64,000 bases of DNA, from NCBI RefSeq assembly GCF_000774145.1, contig NZ_KN322986.1, forward strand, positions 558,001 through 622,000. Direction: 5' to 3'. The notes under the pieces were generated by a model. It was not told the origin of the DNA. It saw only the letters and a program-made list of their open reading frames with translations, and did not search any database. Positions within the stretch are counted from its first letter, which is position 1. Every line of letters starts with the position of its first letter. Below are positions 52,236 through 60,883 of the stretch, piece by piece. This DNA comes from Pseudomonas mediterranea CFBP 5447. Its GTDB lineage: Bacteria; Pseudomonadota; Gammaproteobacteria; Pseudomonadales; Pseudomonadaceae. Both the position numbers and the translations under genes were made by a program.

Positions 52236-53581
52236 TTCAGCGCCTCAGCCAGTTTGCCGTGCAGGCCGCCGAAGCCGCCGTTGCTCATGATCACCACGTG
52301 AGTGCCGGGCTGGGCCTGGCTCTTCACACGCTCGATGATGCCTTCCAGGGAATCGCTGACAATCGACGGCACCGTGCACAAGGCGGCCGTGGCGCCCAGG
52401 TCCCAACCGAGGTTGGCCGGCGCATACCAGATCACCTGGTCGGCATCGACCACGCTTTCCGGCAGGCCATCACGGTGGGCACCGAGCTTCATCGAGTTGG
52501 AGCGCGGCTCGATGATCGCGATCAGCGGCGCGTCGCCAATACGCTTGCGCAAACCGTCGAGGGTCGTGGCAATGGCGGTCGGATGGTGGGCGAAATCGTC
52601 ATAGATGGTGATGCCGCGCACTTCGGCGACCTTTTCCATGCGGCGCTTGACGCTCTTGAACGCACTCAGCGCGGCGATGCCCATCGACGGCACCACGCCC
52701 ACGTGACGCGCCGCCGCCAAGGTGGCCAGAGCGTTGGCGACGTTGTGCTGGCCGGTCAGTTCCCACTCCACGACGCCTTGGGACTGGCCCTCGAACATCA
52801 CTTCGAACTGCGAACCGTCGTCCTTCAGCAACTTCACCTGCCACTGCCCGCCCGCGCCGGTGGTCTGCACCGGGGTCCAGCAGCCCATCTCGATGACCCG
52901 CTGCAAGGCCGGCTCGGTGGTCGGATGAATCACCAGGCCTTCGCTCGGGATGGTGCGGACCAGATGATGGAATTGCCGCTCGATGGCCGCCAGATCCGGG
53001 AAGATGTCTGCGTGATCGAACTCCAGGTTATTCAGGATCGCCGTGCGCGGGCGGTAATGGACGAACTTCGAACGCTTGTCGAAAAACGCACTGTCGTATT
53101 CATCGGCTTCGATCACGAAGAACGGCGTACCGCCCAGGCGCGCCGATACCGAGAAGTTCTGCGGCACGCCGCCGATCAGGAAGCCCGGGCTCATGCCCGC
53201 GTGCTCCAGGACCCAGGCGAGCATGCTGCTGGTGGTGGTCTTGCCATGGGTCCCCGCCACGGCCAGGACCCAACGGCCCTGCAACACGTGATCGGCCAAC
53301 CATTGCGGGCCGGACACATACGGCAGGCCTTTGTTGAGCACGTACTCCACCGCCGGGTTGCCACGGGACATGGCATTGCCGATGACCACCAGGTCCGGTG
53401 CCGGATCCAACTGCGCCGGGTCATAGCCCTGGGTCAGCTCGATGCCCTGGGCCTCCAGCTGGGTGCTCATCGGCGGGTAGACGTTGGCGTCGGAACCGGT
53501 CACATGATGGCCCAGCTCCTTGGCCAGGACCGCCATCGAACCCATGAAAGTGCCGCAAATACCGAGAATATGGATGTGCAT
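52232..53581 (-). CDS. mpl: UDP-N-acetylmuramate:L-Ala-gamma-D-Glu-meso-DAP ligase
   Basis: Murein-recycling ligase that attaches the free tripeptide to UDP-MurNAc. 449 aa, Mur ligase fold: GICGTFMGSMAVLAKELGH at the N-terminus (UDP-MurNAc binding), AVAGTHGKTTT P-loop, and C-terminal DDFAHHPTAI and PRSNSMKLGAHRD. ATG 53581; the frame upstream is unsupported. Works with ldcA (30.9 kb). Pairing with ubiX is typical of pseudomonads. Confidence 0.96.
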   Translation of the reverse strand: MHIHILGICGTFMGSMAVLAKELGHHVTGSDANVYPPMSTQLEAQGIELTQGYDPAQLDPAPDLVVIGNAMSRGNPAVEYVLNKGLPYVSGPQWLADHVLQGRWVLAVAGTHGKTTTSSMLAWVLEHAGMSPGFLIGGVPQNFSVSARLGGTPFFVIEADEYDSAFFDKRSKFVHYRPRTAILNNLEFDHADIFPDLAAIERQFHHLVRTIPSEGLVIHPTTEPALQRVIEMGCWTPVQTTGAGGQWQVKLLKDDGSQFEVMFEGQSQGVVEWELTGQHNVANALATLAAARHVGVVPSMGIAALSAFKSVKRRMEKVAEVRGITIYDDFAHHPTAIATTLDGLRKRIGDAPLIAIIEPRSNSMKLGAHRDGLPESVVDADQVIWYAPANLGWDLGATAALCTVPSIVSDSLEGIIERVKSQAQPGTHVVIMSNGGFGGLHGKLAEALK

Positions 53582-53660
53582 AGTCGACCTCGTAAAACAT
53601 GGCCGCAGGTTAGCGTAGGGAGGGGGAAATCGCACCTTGTCTTTCGGACTTCACACCACT

Positions 53661-53769
53661 GATCGTTCCCACGCTCCGCGTGGGAATGCAGCCCGGGACG
53701 CCCCGCGTCCCAAAGAGCCGAACGCAGAGCGTCCGTTGAAGCGTTACCACGCGGAGCGTGGGAACGATC
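53661..53769. repeat. Inverted repeat, GATCGTTCCCACGC family (second copy)
   Basis: GATCGTTCCCACGCTCCGCGTGGGAATGC at the left and ACCACGCGGAGCGTGGGAACGATC at the right, with GGGACGCCCCGCGTCCC and AACGCAGAGCGTCC in between. Sister of 22944-23072. Between mpl and eatR on the same strand. Confidence 0.88.
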
Positions 53770-53779
53770 GTCATCCGGG

Positions 53780-55687
53780 TCAGCGAGCGATCGCGTGCTT
53801 GCGCAGCTTTCGGTACAAGGTATTGCGGCTGATGCCCAGTTGCTCGGCCGTGTTGGTCATGTGCCAGCGGGTCTGTTCCAGCGCATTGAGCAAGGCCAGC
53901 CGTTCCGCGCCCTCCAGCGGATGTTCGGACGCGGGTGTGTCCTCCAACGCCGGGCGTGCCTGGCGAATCATCGCCGGTAGATCGTCCAGCCCGATCCGGC
54001 CACCGTCGCACAACGCGGCGAGGGTGCGCAGCACGTTGCGCATCTGCCGCACGTTGCCCGGCCAATCGAACGCCAGCAGCGCCCGGCGCGCCGGTTCGTC
54101 GATGAACACCGCTTCGGTGCCGCTTTCTTCGGCCAGCAGAAAATCCAGCAACTGCGACTTGTCGCTGCGCTCGCGCAATGCCGGCAAAGGGATTTCCAGG
54201 CCGTTGAGCCGGTAGTACAGGTCTTCGCGGAAGCTGCCGTCCTGCACTCGCTCAAGCAATTGCCGGTGGGTGGCGCTGATGATGCGCACGTTCACCGTCT
54301 CGGGTTCGCCACCGATGGGCACCACCTGGCGATCCTCCAGCACCCGCAGCAAGCGGGTCTGCAAGGCCAGGGGCATGTCGCCGATTTCATCCAGGAACAA
54401 GGTGCCGCCATCGGCCTGCTGCAGCTTGCCGCGCATGCCCTCCTTGCGAGCCCCGGTGAAACTGCCGCCGCGATAGCCGAACAGCTCGCTCTCGATCAGA
54501 CTTTCGGGGATGGCCGCGCAATTGAGGGCGACGAAACTTTTCCCGGCGCGCTGGCTGGCCTGATGCACGGCCTTGGCGAAGGCCTCCTTGCCGCAACCGG
54601 TTTCACCGTTGACCAGCAGCGGTACATCGCGCTCGAACACCCGCAGCGCCTTGCGGAAATGCTCCTGCAGTTGCGCATCCCCCAGGCAGATGCCCGACAG
54701 TCGCGGCGGCTCGGAAGCCTTCGGCGGCGGCGCGAGCGGCACCGGGATACTGCGAGGCTGACCACGCAGCACCGCGAACAGATGCCGACCGTCACGGGTG
54801 CGCAACGGCCAACTGGCGCTGGCCTGGGCGCTGGCCCGGCCAAGCAATTCGTCCAGTGAACAATCGAAAAACGCTTCTACCGGCTGCCCCAGCAAGCCGC
54901 CGCGAATATGCCCCAGCAGGTTGAGCGCACTCTGGTTGACGGCACTGATTCGCCCTTCACCGTCGAATGCCAGCAGCCCCTCGCTGAACAACCCCACGGA
55001 CTCGGCCTGCAGATGAAAGCGCAGCAACCATTGATTGTCGAAGCAGCGCAGGAAATAGCAGCTCTCGATCATCTTCGCCGACAGATTCACCAACGCCATG
55101 GTGTGGAACTGGCTCTGGCGCGACACGTCCGGCCGGGCCGAGGATACGTCGAGCACCGCCAGCAGTTCGCCATGGGGATCGAAGACCGGGCTGGCCGAGC
55201 AGGTCAGGCCGGTGTGGCGACCGCGAAAATGTTCTTCCTGGTGGATGGTCAGGGCCTGGCGTTCCACCAGACAGGTGCCGATGCCGTTGGTGCCCTCGCA
55301 GGCTTCACTCCAGTCGGCCCCGAGCCAGAGACCGGCCCGTTCGAAGATCTTCCGTTCGCTGGGAGCGGTGACGCAGTTGAGGATCACGCCCCGGGCGTCG
55401 GTGAGCAACACCGCGTGACCAGCGCCGGACAGTTGCTGATGCAGGCTGGTCATTTCAGAACCGGCGATATGCAGCACCTGTTGCAGACGCTCGCGGCTTT
55501 CCAGCACCCGACCATGCTCCAGCACCGTCGGCGCCAGGTTCTGGGCCGGGTCGAGGTGATAGTCCTCGAGGCAGCGCAGCCAGGAACGGGCAATCGACGG
55601 ATCGCTGCCAGGCCCCTGCAAATGGGCCTTGCCCTGGGTGACCGTCAGGACCTGCTGGGCATGGCGACTCAAATGGTTGCTGTGCAT
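53780..55687 (-). CDS. eatR: Sigma-54-dependent activator EatR (AcoR type)
   Basis: 635-aa enhancer-binding protein. N-terminal GAF sensor (about 75-235) and a PAS-like part, AAA+ domain with Walker A GETGCGKE at 361-368, the sigma-54 contact loop GSFTGA at 408-413 (usual GAFTGA), Walker B GTLFLDEIGD, and a C-terminal Fis-type helix-turn-helix. In P. aeruginosa PA4021 (EatR) activates the ethanolamine genes with RpoN. Same place here: divergent from the exaC-type dehydrogenase. The effector is not evident from sequence; acetaldehyde or ethanolamine is inferred. Confidence 0.88.
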   Translation of the reverse strand: MHSNHLSRHAQQVLTVTQGKAHLQGPGSDPSIARSWLRCLEDYHLDPAQNLAPTVLEHGRVLESRERLQQVLHIAGSEMTSLHQQLSGAGHAVLLTDARGVILNCVTAPSERKIFERAGLWLGADWSEACEGTNGIGTCLVERQALTIHQEEHFRGRHTGLTCSASPVFDPHGELLAVLDVSSARPDVSRQSQFHTMALVNLSAKMIESCYFLRCFDNQWLLRFHLQAESVGLFSEGLLAFDGEGRISAVNQSALNLLGHIRGGLLGQPVEAFFDCSLDELLGRASAQASASWPLRTRDGRHLFAVLRGQPRSIPVPLAPPPKASEPPRLSGICLGDAQLQEHFRKALRVFERDVPLLVNGETGCGKEAFAKAVHQASQRAGKSFVALNCAAIPESLIESELFGYRGGSFTGARKEGMRGKLQQADGGTLFLDEIGDMPLALQTRLLRVLEDRQVVPIGGEPETVNVRIISATHRQLLERVQDGSFREDLYYRLNGLEIPLPALRERSDKSQLLDFLLAEESGTEAVFIDEPARRALLAFDWPGNVRQMRNVLRTLAALCDGGRIGLDDLPAMIRQARPALEDTPASEHPLEGAERLALLNALEQTRWHMTNTAEQLGISRNTLYRKLRKHAIAR

Positions 55688-55765
55688 TTCTTATTGTTCT
55701 CCCCGAAGGTTGCGGCCTTGCTGGAGTCACTGCTGAACACCTAGCCCCAGGTAAAGGGTTGTTTC

Positions 55766-55854
55766 TGTGGGAGCAAGGCTTGCCCGCGATAGCCTTGGCG
55801 CGGATCACAGGTAGACCGCGTCATCGTTCATCGCGGGCAAGCCTTGCTCCCACA
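55766..55854. repeat. REPIN variant (GTGGGAGCAAGGCTTGCCCGCGAT)
   Basis: TGTGGGAGCAAGGCTTGCCCGCGAT and inverse ATCGCGGGCAAGCCTTGCTCCCACA. The arms differ from the main family: GCAAGGCTTGCCCGCG instead of GCGAGCCTGCTCGCG. The inner pair at 28994-29081 is the same variant. Confidence 0.88.
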
Positions 55855-55933
55855 GGATGCCCGACTTCTCCATCGATACTTGGGCAACTCACAGATTGCC
55901 CCAGCATCCTCCAGCCACAAGCGCTTTGCAATG

Positions 55934-55950
55934 CTGGCGCGACCCGCCAG
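55934..55950. promoter_or_regulatory. Candidate EatR upstream activating site
   Basis: CTGGCG-CGACC-CGCCAG, perfect 6-5-6 inverted repeat about 124 bp upstream of the -24 element. Distance fits an enhancer site. Assignment to EatR is an inference. Confidence 0.4.
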
Positions 55951-56072
55951 TCACCGGCCGTTTCAGAAATGGCACAAAGTGTCACGCCACCTGTATCGCA
56001 ATCGTCACGCACGGCTTCCGCCCGTCCGATGCATCCCCCTCTAGCCCTTGATTTTCGGGCCCTGCACGGCAG

Positions 56073-56088
56073 TGGCCCGACCTTTGCT
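56073..56088 (+). promoter_or_regulatory. Sigma-54 promoter of exaC
   Basis: TGGCCC-GACCT-TTGCT: GG at 56074-56075, ten bases, GC at 56086-56087. Matches -24/-12 spacing of RpoN promoters. About 71 bp before the start codon. Confidence 0.8.
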
Positions 56089-56158
56089 CTAGGCTTAAAT
56101 ACCGGCGCTCAATTTGCGCGGCCTCCCGTATAAGCACAAAAGCCAAGGAGAACTCACC

Positions 56159-57679
56159 ATGCGTTACGCTCACCCCGGTACTGAAGGCGCTATCGTCTCG
56201 TTCAAGAGCAAATACGGTAACTACATCGGCGGCGAGTTCGTCGCGCCTGTCAAAGGTCAGTACTTCACCAATACTTCCCCGGTCAATGGCCAGCCCATTG
56301 CCGAATTCCCGCGCTCCACGGCCGAAGACATCGAAAAAGCCCTGGACGCCGCCCACGCCGCTGCCGATGCCTGGGGCGCCACTTCGGCCCAGGCCCGTTC
56401 GCTGATCCTGCTGAAAATCGCCGACCGCATCGAACAGAACCTCGAAACCCTGGCGATCACCGAGTCCTGGGACAACGGCAAGGCCGTGCGCGAAACCCTC
56501 AACGCCGACATTCCCCTGGCCGCCGACCACTTCCGCTACTTCGCCGGTTGCCTGCGGGCCCAGGAAGGCAGCGCCGCCGAGATCGACGGCAACACCGTGG
56601 CCTATCACATCCACGAACCGCTGGGCGTGGTCGGGCAGATCATCCCGTGGAACTTCCCGCTGCTGATGGCCGCCTGGAAACTCGCCCCGGCCCTGGCCGC
56701 CGGCAACTGCGTGGTGCTCAAGCCTGCCGAGCAAACCCCACTGGGCATCTGCGTGCTCATGGAACTGATCGGTGACCTGTTGCCGCCCGGCGTGCTGAAC
56801 GTGGTGCAAGGCTTCGGCAAGGAAGCCGGCGAAGCCCTGGCAACCAGCAAGCGCATCGCCAAGATTGCCTTCACCGGCTCGACCCCGGTGGGCTCGCACA
56901 TCATGAAATGCGCCGCCGAGAACATCATCCCGTCCACCGTGGAGCTGGGTGGCAAGTCGCCGAACATCTTCTTCGAAGACATCATGCAGGCCGAGCCGAG
57001 CTTCATCGAGAAGGCGGCCGAAGGCCTGGTGCTGGCGTTCTTCAACCAGGGTGAAGTCTGCACCTGCCCATCCCGCGCCCTGGTGCAGGAGTCGATCTAC
57101 GACGAATTCATGCAAGTGGTGATGAAGAAGATCGAACAGATCAAACGCGGCGACCCGCTGGACACCGACACCATGGTCGGCGCCCAGGCGTCCGAGCAGC
57201 AGTTCGACAAGATCCTCTCGTACCTGGAAATCGCCAAGGGCGAAGGCGCTCAGCTGCTGACCGGCGGCCAGGTGGAAAAACTCGAAGGCAACCTCGCCAG
57301 CGGGTATTACATCCAGCCGACCCTGCTCAAGGGCACCAACAAGATGCGCGTGTTCCAGGAAGAAATCTTCGGCCCGGTGGTGAGCATCACCACCTTCAAG
57401 GATGAAGCCGAAGCCCTGGCGATCGCCAACGACACCGAGTTCGGCCTCGGCGCCGGCCTGTGGACCCGCGACATCAACCGCGCCTACCGCATGGGCCGGG
57501 CGATCAAGGCCGGTCGCGTCTGGACCAACTGCTACCACCTCTACCCGGCGCACGCCGCATTCGGTGGCTACAAGAAGTCCGGCGTGGGTCGTGAAACCCA
57601 CAAAATGATGCTCGATCACTACCAGCAGACCAAGAACCTGCTGGTGAGCTACGACATCAATCCGTTGGGCTTCTTCTAA
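56159..57679 (+). CDS. exaC: NAD-dependent aldehyde dehydrogenase (ExaC type)
   Basis: 506 aa. Oxidises acetaldehyde from EutBC to acetate. Catalytic C301 (EVCTC), Glu in VELGGKSPN, FTGSTPVG nucleotide loop and IPWNFPLLM. Expressed from the sigma-54 promoter just upstream. ATG 56159, with AAGGAGAACTCACC ahead. A hairpin terminator follows. Confidence 0.94.
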   Translation: MRYAHPGTEGAIVSFKSKYGNYIGGEFVAPVKGQYFTNTSPVNGQPIAEFPRSTAEDIEKALDAAHAAADAWGATSAQARSLILLKIADRIEQNLETLAITESWDNGKAVRETLNADIPLAADHFRYFAGCLRAQEGSAAEIDGNTVAYHIHEPLGVVGQIIPWNFPLLMAAWKLAPALAAGNCVVLKPAEQTPLGICVLMELIGDLLPPGVLNVVQGFGKEAGEALATSKRIAKIAFTGSTPVGSHIMKCAAENIIPSTVELGGKSPNIFFEDIMQAEPSFIEKAAEGLVLAFFNQGEVCTCPSRALVQESIYDEFMQVVMKKIEQIKRGDPLDTDTMVGAQASEQQFDKILSYLEIAKGEGAQLLTGGQVEKLEGNLASGYYIQPTLLKGTNKMRVFQEEIFGPVVSITTFKDEAEALAIANDTEFGLGAGLWTRDINRAYRMGRAIKAGRVWTNCYHLYPAHAAFGGYKKSGVGRETHKMMLDHYQQTKNLLVSYDINPLGFF

Positions 57680-57686
57680 GCCTTGG

Positions 57687-57717
57687 GGGCGATGCAGGTC
57701 ATCCTGCGTCGCCCTTT
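57687..57717 (+). terminator. Terminator after exaC
   Basis: GGGCGATGCAGG-TCAT-CCTGCGTCGCCC (12-bp stem with one G-U pair) followed by TTT. Eight bases after the exaC stop. Confidence 0.65.
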
Positions 57718-57723
57718 GGATAG

Positions 57724-57803
57724 CTATCGCGAGCAGGCTCGCTCCCACAGGGACTGTGGAGCACCACCTATCCCCTGTGGGAGCGAGCCTGCTCGCGATA
57801 GCG
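57724..57803. repeat. REPIN
   Basis: CTATCGCGAGCAGGCTCGCTCCCACA (57724) and TGTGGGAGCGAGCCTGCTCGCGATAG (ending 57803). Between the exaC terminator and the next promoter. Confidence 0.9.
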
Positions 57804-57839
57804 TCATCACCGACACACTCAGAATCAATGCCCTGTCGC

Positions 57840-57855
57840 TGGCATGAGCTTTGCG
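57840..57855 (+). promoter_or_regulatory. Sigma-54 promoter of the permease-eutBC operon
   Basis: TGGCAT-GAGCT-TTGCG: GG at 57841-57842, ten bases, GC at 57853-57854. 58 bp before the permease start codon. Confidence 0.75.
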
Positions 57856-57912
57856 TACCCGCTCCACACCCCAACCGAAAGTCCAACAGATCAAAAAGAA
57901 CAGCGAGGACTT

Positions 57913-59283
57913 ATGACAACTACCACCCAACTCAAACCCACACTCGGCACCCTCCATTTATGGGGTATTGCCGTCGGCCTGGTGATTTCCGGCGAATACT
58001 TCGGCTGGAGTTACGGCTGGGGCACCGCGGGGACCCTCGGGTTTCTGGTCACCGCGCTGATGGTGGCGCTGATGTACACCTGTTTCATCTTCAGTTTTAC
58101 CGAACTGACCACCGCGATCCCCCACGCCGGCGGGCCTTTCGCCTATAGCCGGCGGGCCTTTGGCGAGAAAGGCGGCCTGATCGCCGGGATCGCCACGCTG
58201 ATCGAATTCGTCTTCGCGCCACCGGCCATCGCCATGGCCATCGGCGCTTACCTCAACGTGCAGTTTCCGGAGCTGGACCCCAAGGTTGCGGCAGTCGGCG
58301 CCTACATCGTGTTCATGACCCTCAACATCCTCGGCGTCAGCATCGCCGCGGCGTTCGAGCTGGTGGTCACGGTGCTGGCGGTGGCCGAGCTGCTGGTGTT
58401 CATGGGCGTGGTCGCCCCCGGCTTCAGCTTCAGTAACTTCGTGCTCAACGGCTGGTCTGGTGCAAACGAGTTCAGCCTCGCTTCAATTCCGGGCATTTTT
58501 GCGGCGATCCCCTTCGCGATCTGGTTCTTCCTCGCCATCGAAGGCGCGGCCATGGCCGCCGAAGAAGCCAAGGACCCGAAACGCACGATTCCCCGCGCCT
58601 ATGTCAGCGGCATCCTGACCCTGGTGTTCCTGGCCATCGGCGTGATGATCATGGCCGGCGGCGTGGGCGACTGGCGCCAGCTGTCGAACATCAACGACCC
58701 GCTGCCCCAAGCCATGAAAGCCGTGGTCGGCAACAACTCCACCTGGATGCACATGCTGGTGTGGATCGGCCTGTTCGGCCTGGTGGCGAGCTTCCACGGG
58801 ATCATCCTCGGCTACTCGCGGCAGTTCTTCGCCCTGGCCCGGGCCGGCTACCTGCCACGGAGCCTGGCGAAACTGTCGCGCTTCCAGACCCCGCACCGGG
58901 CGATCCTCGCCGGTGGCGTCATCGGCATCGCGGCGATCTACAGCGATGGCCTGGTGAACCTGCAAGGCATGAGCCTGACGGCGGCGATGATCACCATGTC
59001 GGTGTTCGGCGCCATCGTGATGTACATCATCAGCATGCTCAGCCTGTTCCGCTTGCGTAAAGTCGAACCGAACCTGGAACGCACCTTCCGCGCCCCGGGC
59101 TACCCCATCGTGCCGGGCATCGCGCTGTTCCTGGCCGTGGTGTGCCTGGTGGCGATGGCCTGGTTCAACACCCTGATCGGCCTGGTGTTCCTCGCCTTCA
59201 TGATCGTCGGCTACCTGTACTTCCAACTGACCGCCAAGCAACGCTCCGCTGCCCCGGCAGACGCTATGCTCACAGGGATCTGA
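57913..59283 (+). CDS. eat: Ethanolamine permease (APC family)
   Basis: 456 aa, twelve predicted membrane helices, APC amino-acid permease family. VISGEYFGWSYGWG near the N-terminus and the FTELTTAIPHAGGPFAYSRR region are those of ethanolamine permeases. Context with eutB and eutC supports ethanolamine as the substrate. ATG 57913 with GCGAGGACTT ahead; an upstream in-frame start lies over the sigma-54 promoter. Confidence 0.9.
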   Translation: MTTTTQLKPTLGTLHLWGIAVGLVISGEYFGWSYGWGTAGTLGFLVTALMVALMYTCFIFSFTELTTAIPHAGGPFAYSRRAFGEKGGLIAGIATLIEFVFAPPAIAMAIGAYLNVQFPELDPKVAAVGAYIVFMTLNILGVSIAAAFELVVTVLAVAELLVFMGVVAPGFSFSNFVLNGWSGANEFSLASIPGIFAAIPFAIWFFLAIEGAAMAAEEAKDPKRTIPRAYVSGILTLVFLAIGVMIMAGGVGDWRQLSNINDPLPQAMKAVVGNNSTWMHMLVWIGLFGLVASFHGIILGYSRQFFALARAGYLPRSLAKLSRFQTPHRAILAGGVIGIAAIYSDGLVNLQGMSLTAAMITMSVFGAIVMYIISMLSLFRLRKVEPNLERTFRAPGYPIVPGIALFLAVVCLVAMAWFNTLIGLVFLAFMIVGYLYFQLTAKQRSAAPADAMLTGI

Positions 59284-59370
59284 CCTTGCACCGGCGCCGG
59301 GCGCCGGCTTATGGAAGTGCACGCAGAACCTGCTGGGGGGCTGAGTTCGTCGTCTGAACGCAAGTCCCCC

Positions 59371-59438
59371 TGTGGGAGCGAATCAGTCGACCCGTGTTTT
59401 ACTGGCACTCCGCTATCGCGAGCAGGCTCGCTCCCACA
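59371..59438. repeat. REPIN with one eroded arm
   Basis: Left arm begins TGTGGGAGCGAATCAGTCG and then departs from the consensus; right arm (CTATCGCGAGCAGGCTCGCTCCCACA) is intact. Confidence 0.8.
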
Positions 59439-59488
59439 GGGTTCGGTGGTGTACTTGAGTTAATGAGAAAACCTGGAGGACACCGCCC

Positions 59489-60883
59489 ATGGCCGCATTC
59501 GCCCATACCGTCGGCGCCCAGACCTATCGTTTCGACAGCCTCAAAGAGCTGATGGCCAAAGCCAGCCCGGCGCGCTCCGGGGATTTCCTTGCCGGTGTCG
59601 CGGCGCTCAACGACGGCGAGCGCGTGGCCGCGCAAATGGCCCTGGCTGACTTGCCCCTCAGCCATTTCCTGCAAGAAATGCTGATTCCCTACGAAGCCGA
59701 CGAAGTCACCCGGCTGATCGTCGACACCCACGACAAACAGGCCTTCGCCGTGGTCAGCCACCTCACGGTCGGCGGCTTTCGCGACTGGCTGCTCAGCGAC
59801 GGCGCCGACGAACACAGCCTGCGGGCACTGGCCCCCGGCCTGACCCCGGAAATGGTCGCGGCCGTGTCGAAAATCATGCGCGTCCAGGACCTGGTGCTGG
59901 TGGCGCAGAAAATCCGCGTGGTGACAAAATTCCGCGGCACCCTCGGCCTGCGCGGACGCCTGTCCACGCGTCTGCAACCCAACCACCCCACCGACGAACC
60001 GGCCGGGATCGCCGCGAGCATCCTCGACGGCCTGCTCTACGGCAACGGCGACGCCATGATCGGCATCAACCCGGCCACCGACAGCACCGCCTCGATCTGC
60101 GCCATGCTGGAAATGCTCGACGCCATCATCCAGCGCTACGACATCCCGACCCAGGGTTGCGTGCTGACCCACGTCACCACCTCCATCGAAGCGGCCAACC
60201 GTGGCGTGCCCCTGGACCTGGTGTTCCAGTCCATCGCCGGCACCGAAGCGGCCAATGCCAGTTTCGGCATCAACCTCAACGTGTTGAAAGAAGGCTACGA
60301 CGCCGGGCTCAGCCTCAATCGGGGTACCCTCGGCAACAACCTGATGTATTTCGAAACCGGCCAGGGCAGCGCCCTGTCGGCCAACGCCCACCACGGCGTC
60401 GATCAACAGACCTGCGAAACCCGGGCCTACGCCGTGGCACGACATTTCAACCCGTTCCTGGTCAACACCGTTGTAGGCTTCATCGGCCCGGAATACCTGT
60501 ACAACGGCAAACAGATCATCCGCGCCGGCCTTGAAGACCACTTCTGCGGCAAGCTGCTGGGCGTGCCGATGGGGTGCGACATCTGCTACACCAACCACGC
60601 CGAAGCCGACCAGGACGACATGGACACCCTGCTGACCCTGCTGGGCGTGGCCGGAATCAACTTCATCATGGGCATCCCCGGCTCCGACGACATCATGCTC
60701 AACTACCAGACCACCTCGTTCCACGACGCCCTCTACGCCCGCCAGACCCTGGGCCTGAAGCCGGCGCCGGAGTTCGAGCAATGGTTGGCGAACATGGGCA
60801 TCTTCACCCAGGCCGACGGCCGGGTGCGGTTCGGCGACAACCTGCCTCCGGCGTTTCGTCACGCCCTGGCGCACTTGGGATGA
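59489..60883 (+). CDS. eutB: Ethanolamine ammonia-lyase large subunit
   Basis: B12-dependent lyase; with EutC it splits ethanolamine to acetaldehyde and ammonia. 464 aa, TIM-barrel catalytic subunit. Conserved blocks: DEVTRLIVDTHD, GLRGRLSTRLQPNHPTDEP, GDAMIGINPATD, YFETGQGSALSANAHHGVDQQTCE (about 285-310) and GCDICYTNHAEADQDDMD. CTGGAGGA precedes ATG 59489. It overlaps eutC by 4 bp. Confidence 0.96.
   Translation: MAAFAHTVGAQTYRFDSLKELMAKASPARSGDFLAGVAALNDGERVAAQMALADLPLSHFLQEMLIPYEADEVTRLIVDTHDKQAFAVVSHLTVGGFRDWLLSDGADEHSLRALAPGLTPEMVAAVSKIMRVQDLVLVAQKIRVVTKFRGTLGLRGRLSTRLQPNHPTDEPAGIAASILDGLLYGNGDAMIGINPATDSTASICAMLEMLDAIIQRYDIPTQGCVLTHVTTSIEAANRGVPLDLVFQSIAGTEAANASFGINLNVLKEGYDAGLSLNRGTLGNNLMYFETGQGSALSANAHHGVDQQTCETRAYAVARHFNPFLVNTVVGFIGPEYLYNGKQIIRAGLEDHFCGKLLGVPMGCDICYTNHAEADQDDMDTLLTLLGVAGINFIMGIPGSDDIMLNYQTTSFHDALYARQTLGLKPAPEFEQWLANMGIFTQADGRVRFGDNLPPAFRHALAHLG

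Larger units (their letters stand above)
55688..56158. other. Divergent control region eatR / exaC
   Basis: 471 bp. Contains a REPIN-like pair (55766-55854), a perfect CTGGCG-N5-CGCCAG inverted repeat (55934-55950), a TGGCAC-x8-CACGCCA palindrome-like site (55970-55989) and the sigma-54 promoter of exaC (56073-56088). Confidence 0.7.

Noticed and set aside
55982..57886. 634-codon antisense frame over exaC
   Set aside because: Shadow of the dehydrogenase gene; it also reads through a REPIN.
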